IMG/VR virus record: IMGVR_UViG_3300025137_000018
Coordinates: 62,001-126,000 of that record
Strand: one strand, 5' to 3'
From: a virus
Length of the DNA: 64,000 nt
Positions within the stretch are counted from its first letter, which is position 1, and each line of letters opens with the position of its first letter. The notes under the pieces are model-generated. The model saw nothing but the letters and a program-made list of their open reading frames with translations. It ran no database searches and was not told the DNA's origin. The position numbers and the translations under genes were made by a program. This document shows, in pieces, positions 23,674-31,044 of this stretch.

Positions 23674-24736
23674 TTTACTATTCATCACTGGAATCGCCTA
23701 TGCTGATTCCATTGGTGACATAGTAGAGTCAACTGGCATCGGCCAGATTGTTCGTAATAATGAACAAATAGTAGTAGCTAATGCATTAGCAATAGAACTA
23801 AATGATGAAGCAAAAACTGGTAACGGAAGAATGCTTATTGAGTTTTTAGATAAGGCTCAATTATCCTTAAAGGAACATTCTGAAGTACTAATAGACGAAA
23901 TATATTATGACCCTGATCCTTCACTCTCAAAAATGAGTATGAAGTTTACAATGGGAACGGCAAGATTCGCATCTGGAAGATTAGGATTAGTGAATAAAGC
24001 CAATATTGATATCAAGACTCCTACGGCCTCAATTGCCGTACGGGGAACTGATTTTACAACAACAGTAGATGAGTTAGGTAGAAGCCTAATCATATTACTA
24101 CCAGATGAGAATGGTGACCCATCTGGTGAGATAGTAGTTTCTAATGAAGGCGGAGTAGTTACATTAAACGAAGCCTATGCCGCAACAATGGTATCATCAT
24201 TAGATTCATCACCAACACAGTCAATCGTAGTGAATGGTATTACACCAGCATTAATTGACAATATGTTTATTGTATCACCTCCACCGGCAGTTGCTGAAAG
24301 AATACAAGAAGAAATGGCCGATGAAGCGAACGAAGACCAAGGGCTATTAGATATAGATTTTTTAGAGTTCACTGAGTTAGAAGAAGATGAGTTAGAAGAA
24401 GATGAACTTGAAGATTTTACCGAACTGGATATTGATGAATTAAGTGTCGATTTTTTAGTAGATGTATTAAACGCCATAGACAATTCAGATGTTCTAAATA
24501 CAATAGGCGAATTTAATATCAAAGGTGCTAGTAAAGGATTTAATATTAAATCCCAATGGAATGTTTTTTTACAAGATGGCGATTTAGTATTGTATAGAAG
24601 CGTTAATGGTGTTATAAGTGTTAAAATAGGTGCAGCTGGTAATTTTGCATTAGAAGCTATAACTCCAACTTGGGACGGACTAATAACTGGAAACGAGGGT
24701 GATGATATCCTCATTTATATAAATCAGGTGAATTAA
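23627..24736 (+). CDS. FecR-domain periplasmic protein
   Basis: The 369-aa product starts inside the curlin gene (47-nt overlap). A signal peptide (VATLSLLFITGIAYA) precedes a FecR domain at about residues 28-180 (GQIVRNNEQIVV, RMLIEFLDKAQLSLKEHSE, IDIKTPTASIAVRGTDFTTTV), an acidic linker (LEEDELEEDELEDF) near 250 and a C-terminal domain ending NEGDDILIYINQVN. FecR proteins transmit periplasmic signals. The cyclase downstream has a CHASE2 sensor, and FecR and CHASE2 domains are commonly associated in bacteria, so this may be its ligand or partner. It sits between two curlin-like genes. Confidence 0.85.
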   Translation: MLRFRSTRKILVATLSLLFITGIAYADSIGDIVESTGIGQIVRNNEQIVVANALAIELNDEAKTGNGRMLIEFLDKAQLSLKEHSEVLIDEIYYDPDPSLSKMSMKFTMGTARFASGRLGLVNKANIDIKTPTASIAVRGTDFTTTVDELGRSLIILLPDENGDPSGEIVVSNEGGVVTLNEAYAATMVSSLDSSPTQSIVVNGITPALIDNMFIVSPPPAVAERIQEEMADEANEDQGLLDIDFLEFTELEEDELEEDELEDFTELDIDELSVDFLVDVLNAIDNSDVLNTIGEFNIKGASKGFNIKSQWNVFLQDGDLVLYRSVNGVISVKIGAAGNFALEAITPTWDGLITGNEGDDILIYINQVN

Positions 24737-24737
24737 T

Positions 24738-25511
24738 ATGTTAGATAAATTAGAAGAATATTCAATGAAAGCTTTAATATGGGCAAGTGTTTTATTTTGG
24801 CCTATTATTATATTGTCACTACTTTTAGCACCACTGTTTGCAAATGCTGATGATAATATTATTACTATGGAACAAACAGGTGATACCTTTCAATTAGGTG
24901 TTGATCAATTTGGTTATAGTAATGAAATTAAAATGCTAGATGGTAATTCATATATTACAGCCACAAGTTTAGATATGTATTTAGTCCAGGTTAATACAAG
25001 TACTGGTGCACTTCCTAATAAAATTACATTCGATGAAATAAGTGGAACAGGTAATCAAATGAAATTAGCTCAAGGTGTTGCATGGAATACTCTTGATTCT
25101 GACACTGATTTAACTTGGTCGCATGATAGTTATGAAGGGGGCGGCCATGAAATTGATATTATTATGTACGGTGACAACAATAAATTAGCAGTTCAACAAA
25201 CGAACCAAACTGGTGCAGCCGACGGACATAACTTTGATCTACATTTAGCTGGTGATAATAATGAAGTTAAAATAAAACAACAAAGTAATGGTTCTAAGAC
25301 TATTGACCTAACAATTTACAATGATAATAACGATGTGTTTATTCGTCAATATGGTCAAGGGTCATCACACAATGCTAATATTACGTTAGATGGACTATAT
25401 AACACTGATTTAATTTTAAAACAATTAGGTACATCAGGTTCCAATGCATACACACTTAACCAAAACTGTTTTACAGTTGGTGGTTGCTCAGTGTCAGTAA
25501 CTCAGGAGTAA
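24738..25511 (+). CDS. curlin-repeat protein (CsgA/CsgB-like), second copy
   Basis: 257 aa with an N-terminal cytoplasmic tail, a hydrophobic segment and a likely signal cleavage near FANADD at about residue 36. The mature part opens DNIITMEQTGDTFQLGVDQ, parallel to the first copy, and carries units such as YGDNNKLAVQQ, AGDNNEVKIKQQ and YNDNNDVFIRQ. These match the curlin consensus better than the first copy. It also ends in a Cys pair (NCFTVGGC). One copy may nucleate and the other polymerise, as CsgB and CsgA do; that split is inference. Confidence 0.87.
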   Translation: MLDKLEEYSMKALIWASVLFWPIIILSLLLAPLFANADDNIITMEQTGDTFQLGVDQFGYSNEIKMLDGNSYITATSLDMYLVQVNTSTGALPNKITFDEISGTGNQMKLAQGVAWNTLDSDTDLTWSHDSYEGGGHEIDIIMYGDNNKLAVQQTNQTGAADGHNFDLHLAGDNNEVKIKQQSNGSKTIDLTIYNDNNDVFIRQYGQGSSHNANITLDGLYNTDLILKQLGTSGSNAYTLNQNCFTVGGCSVSVTQE

Positions 25512-25513
25512 TT

Positions 25514-25999
25514 ATGGCATATTCAGACGAAGTAGTAAAGAGATTTGAAGCGGTTCTAGCCAACCCTAAAAAACATTCTGTTGGCTCATTAGATAGAAAG
25601 GATCCAAAAGTAGCAACCGGTCTTGCAGGAGCTCCTGCATGTGGTGACGTAATGCAATTACAGCTATTACTCGATGATGATGAAAAGATTATCGATGTTA
25701 AATTTAAAACATATGGTTGTGGGTCAGCAATTGCATCTTCATCATTGTTTGTTGATATGATGATGGGTCTAACTATCGAAGAAGCAAAACTAATTAAAGA
25801 TAAGGACATTGCAGAGGTCTTACAACTTCCACCAATTAAATTACATTGTAGCGTATTAGCAGAAGATGCTATTAAACAAGCTATGGTAGATTACGAAACA
25901 AAAAACGACAAAGACTACACACATCCAATTTTAGACCAACCTAAATCTATGATAGGTCATAATAGACCACCACTCGAAAGAGAGGACTTCATAGAATGA
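25514..25999 (+). CDS. iscU: iron-sulfur cluster scaffold IscU
   Basis: 161 aa from ATG 25514 (AGGAG upstream). All key residues are present: Cys43 and Asp45 in GAPACGD, Cys69 in TYGCGSAIASSS, His111 and Cys112 in LHCS, and the LPPIK chaperone-recognition loop at 105-109. The core reads like bacterial IscU at very high similarity. A 30-residue C-terminal extension (HPILDQPKSMIGHNRPPLERED) is not typical. It would build [2Fe-2S] clusters on host or phage proteins. It is close to the IscA-type gene at 20556. Confidence 0.95.
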   Translation: MAYSDEVVKRFEAVLANPKKHSVGSLDRKDPKVATGLAGAPACGDVMQLQLLLDDDEKIIDVKFKTYGCGSAIASSSLFVDMMMGLTIEEAKLIKDKDIAEVLQLPPIKLHCSVLAEDAIKQAMVDYETKNDKDYTHPILDQPKSMIGHNRPPLEREDFIE

Positions 26000-26082
26000 T
26001 AAAAAATTATTATAGATTTATAAGAATGAAGTACGGATACAGACTTGCATCTAAAGGAATTTTAGTGGATATATACGTATGA
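25996..26082 (+). CDS. 28-aa peptide filling the iscU-26079 gap
   Basis: ATGA overlaps couple it to the iscU stop and to the next ATG at 26079. The peptide is basic and aromatic (MIKNYYRFIRMKYGYRLAS). The precise fit between two genes favours a real small gene, but the length allows chance. Confidence 0.4.
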   Translation: MIKNYYRFIRMKYGYRLASKGILVDIYV

Positions 26083-26354
26083 CAATAGAATGCCCAGAAG
26101 AATATTATGAGTGTCTTACCGAAGAAGAATATGATGAAATATTAGAACTCTTCGAAGAGAATGAAATATCATTTCCAGATTCAATTCAACCAGAAAGCGT
26201 AAGCGATGCACAAGCAGTAGCTGATTTTACGTGGCAAGTGCTATTCTTATCTCCATGGGAATTAGCTTATATAGCTTTACCAATGAGCGTATTAGCCTTT
26301 TATGGATTAACTATATACGCTATTTTTAAATGGGTCCAGAGAAAATTTAGCTAA
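26079..26354 (+). CDS. small membrane protein upstream of the cyclase
   Basis: 91 aa: an acidic N-terminal half (ECPEEYYECLTEEEYDEILELFEENE) and one membrane helix near residues 60-83 (ELAYIALPMSVLAFYGLTIY) with a basic end. It overlaps the cyclase start by 1 nt. It may be a partner of the cyclase or of the curli proteins; no family recognised. Confidence 0.6.
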   Translation: MTIECPEEYYECLTEEEYDEILELFEENEISFPDSIQPESVSDAQAVADFTWQVLFLSPWELAYIALPMSVLAFYGLTIYAIFKWVQRKFS

Positions 26355-28192
26355 TGAAACTAATAACCAGTATTTGGACAACCATAATACTGTCACTTAT
26401 TCTTATAGGTATAAGAATAATTGATCCTAGCTTTGTTCAGCAGTTAAGATTAAACACTTTTGATCAATATATTTCTACCATTCCAGAAAAGAAATCAGAT
26501 ATAGTTCTACTGAATATAGGAGAAGAATCCTTAGGTTTATTAGGACAATATCCATTCCCTCGTCAAACTTACGCACAATTAATATCTGATTTAAGGAATG
26601 CTAATGCAGGATTAATTGGATTTACTTTAATGTTTCCAGAGGCTGATAGATTCGGTGGAGACGAAGTGTTTGCTTCTTGGGTAAATGATAATGGTATTAT
26701 CTTATCTCAGGATGCAGATGAAAATGGAAGAAGTACTAAAGCACCCTATGTTGGTTCAGTAACATTTGGTACAGGTGATCCATTAGATTGGGCTATAAGA
26801 TATAAAGGATTAGTTACAAATATAACTGAAATAGAACAAGGTGCATGGGGTACTGGATTAATAAATGGCATGCCAGAAGTCGATGGATTAGTGCGTAGAA
26901 TACCTTTGTTAAGTCAAATTAATAAGGAACTATACCCATCGTTTGCACTAGAACTTCTTAGAGTATCTAATGAACGATTATCTTATACTGTAAAAGTTAA
27001 TGATGTAGGTATAGAAGAAATAATTATTAGGCCATTTAGAATTACTACAGATCCTAATGGATCATTCTGGATTAACCATAATTATACCTTTACGGAAATA
27101 GAGGTCGGGACCAAGCTACCTGATCTTCAGGGCCAAACAGTTCTAATTGGACTGACAGCGAAGGGATTAGCGGCCCAGATTCCAACTCCTGCTGGTCTTC
27201 AATCAGCTCATCATATTCAGGCTGCGTCCATCCAGTCAATAATGGATGAAATATCGATATCTCGTCCTCTCTGGGCGGATTTAATTGAAATCCTGGTAAT
27301 GCTAATTGCCTCGGGACTCTTAATCTATATTGTGTATTACCGTTCGATTCGTTCATCAGCCATAATCTTCGTTGGGATTGCGATCTCGACCGGAGCTTCT
27401 GTTGCATACGTCTGGAATGAATGGGGAATTCTCCTTGATATTAGTTACTTTTCACTATTATATATAATAGTATTCTCATCAGCAAGTTTTAATAATTTTT
27501 ATAAACAATATATGTTAAGGCAACAGATAAAGAAACAGTTTGAGACCTATTTAGATCCTAAACAAGTATACCTATTACAGAAAAATCCAGGTTTATTAAA
27601 GCTTGGTGGAGAGCGAAAACAGATGTCGTTTCTTTTTATGGATATTGTAGGCTTTACTCCTATATCAGAACACTATAAGAACAATGATGATCCAGAAGGA
27701 TTAGTAGAATTAATTAATGAATTTCTTAATGCAATGACAAATATTATTCTTGCAAATGGTGGTACTATTGACAAATATATGGGGGACTGTATAATGGCAT
27801 TTTGGAATGCTCCATTACCCTGTGAAAATCACGCTGAAATGGCAGTTAAATCAGCGATAGAAATAGAGACTAAAACAAATGAACTTAAAGAGTTATATTC
27901 TGCCAGGGGTTTGCCTGACATTAATGTTGGTACTGGCGTTAACACCGGTGATTGTATTGTTGGTAACATGGGTAGTGAATCCAGATTTGACTACTCGGTT
28001 ATTGGAGATGCAGTCAATCTTGCCGCGAGGCTTGAGGCTACCGCTGCAAGGCATGAATATATAGAATATAAAACCATCATTTCTGAGGATACTTACAGCA
28101 GGTTACCCTCTAGCCTAAAATGCACAAAAATTGGCCAAATAACTGTAAAAGGTAAAAAAGACCTTATAACCATATATTCTCCTTCGTTATAA
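26354..28192 (+). CDS. membrane adenylate cyclase with CHASE2 sensor (class III)
   Basis: 612 aa: an N-terminal membrane helix (about 6-24), a periplasmic CHASE2 domain (about 25-305), three membrane helices (about 307-378) and a class III cyclase domain (about 423-600). Catalytic residues are complete: metal Asp430 in FLFMDIVGFT, adenine-binding Lys474 in IDKYMGD, Asp478, Asp546 in FDYSVIGD, and transition-state Asn555 and Arg559 in NLAARLE. The Lys/Asp pair predicts ATP over GTP. Signals sensed by CHASE2 are unknown; the FecR protein upstream is a plausible partner. A higher-GC segment covers residues 249-358. The gene closes the operon. Confidence 0.93.
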   Translation: MKLITSIWTTIILSLILIGIRIIDPSFVQQLRLNTFDQYISTIPEKKSDIVLLNIGEESLGLLGQYPFPRQTYAQLISDLRNANAGLIGFTLMFPEADRFGGDEVFASWVNDNGIILSQDADENGRSTKAPYVGSVTFGTGDPLDWAIRYKGLVTNITEIEQGAWGTGLINGMPEVDGLVRRIPLLSQINKELYPSFALELLRVSNERLSYTVKVNDVGIEEIIIRPFRITTDPNGSFWINHNYTFTEIEVGTKLPDLQGQTVLIGLTAKGLAAQIPTPAGLQSAHHIQAASIQSIMDEISISRPLWADLIEILVMLIASGLLIYIVYYRSIRSSAIIFVGIAISTGASVAYVWNEWGILLDISYFSLLYIIVFSSASFNNFYKQYMLRQQIKKQFETYLDPKQVYLLQKNPGLLKLGGERKQMSFLFMDIVGFTPISEHYKNNDDPEGLVELINEFLNAMTNIILANGGTIDKYMGDCIMAFWNAPLPCENHAEMAVKSAIEIETKTNELKELYSARGLPDINVGTGVNTGDCIVGNMGSESRFDYSVIGDAVNLAARLEATAARHEYIEYKTIISEDTYSRLPSSLKCTKIGQITVKGKKDLITIYSPSL

Positions 28193-28220
28193 CCTTATAA
28201 CTAAAAAGTATAAAAAACAC

Positions 28221-28249
28221 TGTACATTTGGATCCAGCCATGATAGAAT
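28221..28249 (+). promoter_or_regulatory. early-type promoter (weaker -10)
   Basis: ACACTGTACATT (TGTACA 28221-28226), 17 nt, TAGAAT (28244-28249). It follows the end of the cyclase operon directly. Confidence 0.6.
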
Positions 28250-28277
28250 ATACCTATATTAACCAATCAGGAAATTT

Positions 28278-28697
28278 ATGATTTATTTAGAGATTAATGG
28301 TCAAATAAAGAATAAAAAGGCGATATATGTCTACCTAGAAAATCTATCTAGGTCGTTAAATATACACAGATTAAGATCTAAAGCGATTTTCGTCAGGTTT
28401 AGTAAAGAGCTCGACGATGGTAACCAGGGTAATTGCTGGGGTGATCGTAAAGAAGGATATATAACTATTAATATAGCCAAAACCTGTGAAGGAGAACCTT
28501 ACTCAACGGCCGAGGTGATGCAAACTCTAGCACATGAGATGGTTCATGCCAAACAATATTTACGAGGGGAACTGGACGGCTACAGTGGATCTTGGAAGGG
28601 TCGTAAGCCACGTAACTATAAGTACCTTAATCAACCATGGGAAATAGAAGCTTATGGAAGAGAAGAATATCTATTTGGTACATGTTGGTCACATTAA
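28278..28697 (+). CDS. SprT-like zinc metallopeptidase domain protein
   Basis: 139 aa with the zincin motif LAHEMVHAKQYLRG (HExxH) and a downstream WEIEAYGREEYLF that could supply the third ligand or glutamate. The fold recalls SprT/Spartan-type proteases, which cut DNA-protein cross-links. Whether it acts on DNA-bound host proteins is not known. It is in its own unit after an early-type promoter. Confidence 0.7.
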   Translation: MIYLEINGQIKNKKAIYVYLENLSRSLNIHRLRSKAIFVRFSKELDDGNQGNCWGDRKEGYITINIAKTCEGEPYSTAEVMQTLAHEMVHAKQYLRGELDGYSGSWKGRKPRNYKYLNQPWEIEAYGREEYLFGTCWSH

Positions 28698-28731
28698 TTG
28701 CAAAATAAATGCAAATAAATGCAGAAAACAC

Positions 28732-28761
28732 TGTACATTCAACCAAAAACTATGGTATAAT
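28732..28761 (+). promoter_or_regulatory. early-type promoter
   Basis: GCAGAAAACACTGTACATT element (TGTACA 28732-28737), 18 nt, TATGG-TATAAT (28756-28761). The upstream 20-odd nt are nearly identical to the promoter at 29242. Confidence 0.75.
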
Positions 28762-28794
28762 ATACATATAAATTAATCAAACAAGGAATATATT

Positions 28795-29007
28795 ATGAAA
28801 ATCATCGCTCAAAGAACATCACCAGTAACAGGTAAAGATAACCAAATGGTAATATTTGCCACTAATGAGCAGTTAATTGCTTGGCACGAGGGCATGCTTA
28901 TTCAGGACGCAATGCCTGAAGCGACAGTGGATCAGAGAGAGTTTCTGATCTCTGGCTGTACACCACAGTGCTGGGCCTCAATGTTCGGACCTGAGGACGA
29001 TTCATAA
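28795..29007 (+). CDS. small early protein of unknown function
   Basis: 70 aa, soluble, with a GCTPQCW cysteine pair near residue 55 and an acidic C-terminus. First gene after a strong early-type promoter, with a 1-nt overlap with the next gene. Not recognised; early small genes of this kind often modify host functions. Confidence 0.6.
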   Translation: MKIIAQRTSPVTGKDNQMVIFATNEQLIAWHEGMLIQDAMPEATVDQREFLISGCTPQCWASMFGPEDDS

Positions 29008-29222
29008 TGGCTATGTCAATGGCTTACTGCGACTACATCGCACATACTATAATCAAACCTGGTCTCGATAAAGATTCTTCTCACTCTAATGGATTACTTG
29101 TTAATGTAGATAGAGTAAAGATGGATCTACACAAGGAAGGTTGGATGCAAACTACCACAAAAACTATTGAATGCTCAGACATCCATGGCAAAAGCTATAG
29201 GATTACTGTAGAAGAAATTTAA
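29007..29222 (+). CDS. small early protein of unknown function
   Basis: 71 aa, coupled to its neighbour. It contains NVDRVKMDLHKEGW and a beta-like tail (YRITVEEI). No known domain. Followed directly by another early-type promoter. Confidence 0.6.
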   Translation: MAMSMAYCDYIAHTIIKPGLDKDSSHSNGLLVNVDRVKMDLHKEGWMQTTTKTIECSDIHGKSYRITVEEI

Positions 29223-29241
29223 AAATAAATGCAGAAAACAC

Positions 29242-29270
29242 TGTACATTTGGTTAAAGACCTGGTACAAT
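29242..29270 (+). promoter_or_regulatory. early-type promoter
   Basis: TGTACA (29242-29247), 17 nt, TGG-TACAAT (29265-29270). The first half duplicates the promoter at 28732. Confidence 0.7.
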
Positions 29271-29307
29271 ATACATATAAAATAAAACTTGATAAGGAAA
29301 CTACATT

Positions 29308-29580
29308 ATGAAAAAATCAATTATTAACGCAATAGATTCAATCGAAACAAGTTCAGAAATGAATGAAGTTATTGAATTAATCAAAATTAAACAGAAACAA
29401 TTACGTGCAGTAAAGGCACTTAATGTTAAAAACAGTATTAGTGTTGGATCACCAGTACTTGTAAACTCAAGGTCAGGTACCGAAGAAGGTACTGTTACTA
29501 AAATCAAACGTACTAAAGCAGTTGTTGAAATCAACGGCCGTCTTTGGAACTGTCCTCTATCAATCTTAAAAGCAGTATAA
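29308..29580 (+). CDS. small protein with KOW/SH3-like segment
   Basis: 90 aa: a helical N-terminus (MNEVIELIKIKQKQLRAVKAL) and a C-terminal part GSPVLVNSRSGTEEGTVTKI followed by KAVVEINGRLWNCPLSIL, which reads like a KOW or SH3-type beta barrel. Such modules bind RNA, DNA or RNA polymerase factors. A transcription role is possible but unproved. Confidence 0.65.
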   Translation: MKKSIINAIDSIETSSEMNEVIELIKIKQKQLRAVKALNVKNSISVGSPVLVNSRSGTEEGTVTKIKRTKAVVEINGRLWNCPLSILKAV

Positions 29581-29591
29581 GGAATAATATA

Positions 29592-29900
29592 ATGACAGAC
29601 ACTAACAGAATTGCACTTATTAAAGCTGCAGCAGAAAAGGCTCGAGAAAAAAGAGAAATGAAGCGTGTAATACACACAATGGATCTTCGTAAAGCTAAGA
29701 TTAAAGCTGAAACAAAAGCAGCTATGAGGTTGCATAAAAAGCTCACCAAGCAAGTATTAAAAGCTGGTGATAAAGCACCGTCATCCTTTGAATGTAATAA
29801 ACCAGAAAATATGTATTACTCTGATACAGATACTCAAGCATTTATTGCTGGATCTACTATAATGGATGCATATAACGAAGGTAAAAATGACTGGGACTAA
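29592..29900 (+). CDS. basic helical protein of unknown function
   Basis: ATG 29592 (AAGGAATAAT upstream) gives 102 aa. The first 60 residues are Lys/Arg/Ala-rich helix (AEKAREKREMKRVIHTMDL), followed by FECNKPENMYYSDTDTQAF. The overlap with the next gene is 14 nt. Not recognised. Confidence 0.6.
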   Translation: MTDTNRIALIKAAAEKAREKREMKRVIHTMDLRKAKIKAETKAAMRLHKKLTKQVLKAGDKAPSSFECNKPENMYYSDTDTQAFIAGSTIMDAYNEGKNDWD

Positions 29901-30045
29901 TAGAACAATACAAAGAGCTATAGCTCTTAGAACAGCTCGAGATAAAGCACAAAATCCAGAGTTTAAACAACTCTGGGATCAGAAATTAAGAGAGTTAATA
30001 AGGCTAGCAGAATTAGGAAGGAGTTCACATGACACAGTACACTGA
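29887..30045 (+). CDS. 52-aa helical small protein
   Basis: ATG 29887 overlaps the previous gene. The peptide is charged and helical (NRTIQRAIALRTARDKAQN, WDQKLRELIRLAEL). It ends 17 nt inside the next gene, whose ribosome site AAGGAG lies within it. The coupled arrangement favours a real gene. Confidence 0.5.
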   Translation: MTGTNRTIQRAIALRTARDKAQNPEFKQLWDQKLRELIRLAELGRSSHDTVH

Positions 30046-30247
30046 TGCAGTAGAGTACCAAAGACGTAAAATGGCAGTTGAAAAATGGTCAGGTCAAGTT
30101 GAGTACATTTTAGGACAAGATGGATATGTTGAAAAGGCATATAACTCAGGATTGGTTACACGTGAATATCGTGATGGTACTTTTGAAGTAGTAACAGAGG
30201 AAAAGCCAATGTCAGAGTTACTTATTGAAGCACCAGGAAATGTATAA
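30029..30247 (+). CDS. small early protein of unknown function
   Basis: 72 aa with a strong AAGGAG site; soluble, mixed charge (VEYQRRKMAVEKWSGQVEYI), acidic tail. It overlaps the next start by 1 nt. No family. Confidence 0.6.
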   Translation: MTQYTDAVEYQRRKMAVEKWSGQVEYILGQDGYVEKAYNSGLVTREYRDGTFEVVTEEKPMSELLIEAPGNV

Positions 30248-30555
30248 TGGCAGTAACTAATTTTTATGCAGGATCACTTAGGTATGGACCTAACGGCAAA
30301 AAGCGTAAGACCAAATCTATGTCTAAACCTAAGATAAAAACAATGGCCGACTTTGATTGGTCAACACCAAAACAAAATTCAGCAGTAAGGCAAACAACAC
30401 ACTATCCTTCTGCACCATTAACTCCAGTAAACAGTAAGGTAGAAGACCAAAGCTGGAAGCTCGAAGAGAGTAAGAAATTCACAGTCGCACCAGCATATAA
30501 TAAAGGTGCATATCAAGTCATACCAAAGGGTGACGTTAAACATATAGGGAAATAA
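30247..30555 (+). CDS. basic low-complexity protein of unknown function
   Basis: 102 aa, basic N-terminal half (GPNGKKRKTKSMSKPKIKT), many Pro, Ser and Thr, ending GAYQVIPKGDVKHIGK. Probably disordered. No function recognised. Confidence 0.6.
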   Translation: MAVTNFYAGSLRYGPNGKKRKTKSMSKPKIKTMADFDWSTPKQNSAVRQTTHYPSAPLTPVNSKVEDQSWKLEESKKFTVAPAYNKGAYQVIPKGDVKHIGK

Positions 30556-30556
30556 A

Positions 30557-30760
30557 ATGGAAATAGTATTATCAATAATAGGATTATTTGTTTTTGTTTA
30601 CTTGTGCACAGGTGCTATTTTATTAGTTCAAGACTCAGAAACAAGACATAGTATTCGTAAAGAATTAAAAAATAAATACCCAGATTTATCTAGAGATCAA
30701 ATAAGGGTATTATCATATATAAAATTAAAAGAAACGTTGGAGAAGCAAAATGAAAAATGA
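30557..30760 (+). CDS. small membrane protein of unknown function
   Basis: 67 aa: one N-terminal membrane helix (IVLSIIGLFVFVYLCTGAILL) and a basic soluble tail with YPDLSRDQIRVLSYIKLKETL. It overlaps the next gene by 11 nt. Confidence 0.6.
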   Translation: MEIVLSIIGLFVFVYLCTGAILLVQDSETRHSIRKELKNKYPDLSRDQIRVLSYIKLKETLEKQNEK

Positions 30761-30983
30761 ATACATGCTATTAAGTTCTTATCGTGGCGATGGAAAGTTT
30801 AAAAACCGTAAAGTAGAAGTTTTACGAACCGTTGGATCTAAACATAATTTTGGTATTAGAATGTATATTAACGATAATGCATTAGGAATAGAATGGTTTA
30901 ATGGGCATAACGAAGCGTATGCAGAAAGCGCTGCTGAAAATTATGTTCTAGGTATTAAGGACTATAAGCGATTAGGTGAATAA
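30750..30983 (+). CDS. small protein of unknown function
   Basis: 77 aa, soluble, beta-like (KNRKVEVLRTVGSKHNFGI) with AYAESAAENYVLGI at the end. The last gene before the next early-type promoter; not recognised. Confidence 0.6.
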   Translation: MKNEYMLLSSYRGDGKFKNRKVEVLRTVGSKHNFGIRMYINDNALGIEWFNGHNEAYAESAAENYVLGIKDYKRLGE

Positions 30984-30987
30984 ACAC

Positions 30988-31016
30988 TGTACATTATATT
31001 TAAACTATGGTATAAT
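30988..31016 (+). promoter_or_regulatory. early-type promoter
   Basis: ACACTGTACATT (TGTACA 30988-30993), 17 nt, TATGG-TATAAT (31011-31016). Drives 31045-33057. Confidence 0.75.
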
Positions 31017-31044
31017 GGTTATATTATTACAAAAGGAGTATTAA

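Noticed and set aside
24175-24714. 179-aa Ser-rich ORF on the minus strand
   Set aside because: It is the antisense of the acidic FecR linker; poly-Ser arises from Glu/Asp codons.
21458-25511. Bacterial contamination as the source of curli genes
   Set aside because: The genes share AT content and overlap style with flanking phage genes and follow a phage late promoter.
27090-27407. 105-aa ORF on the minus strand
   Set aside because: Lies inside the higher-GC block of the cyclase; the forward frame is a well-recognised domain.
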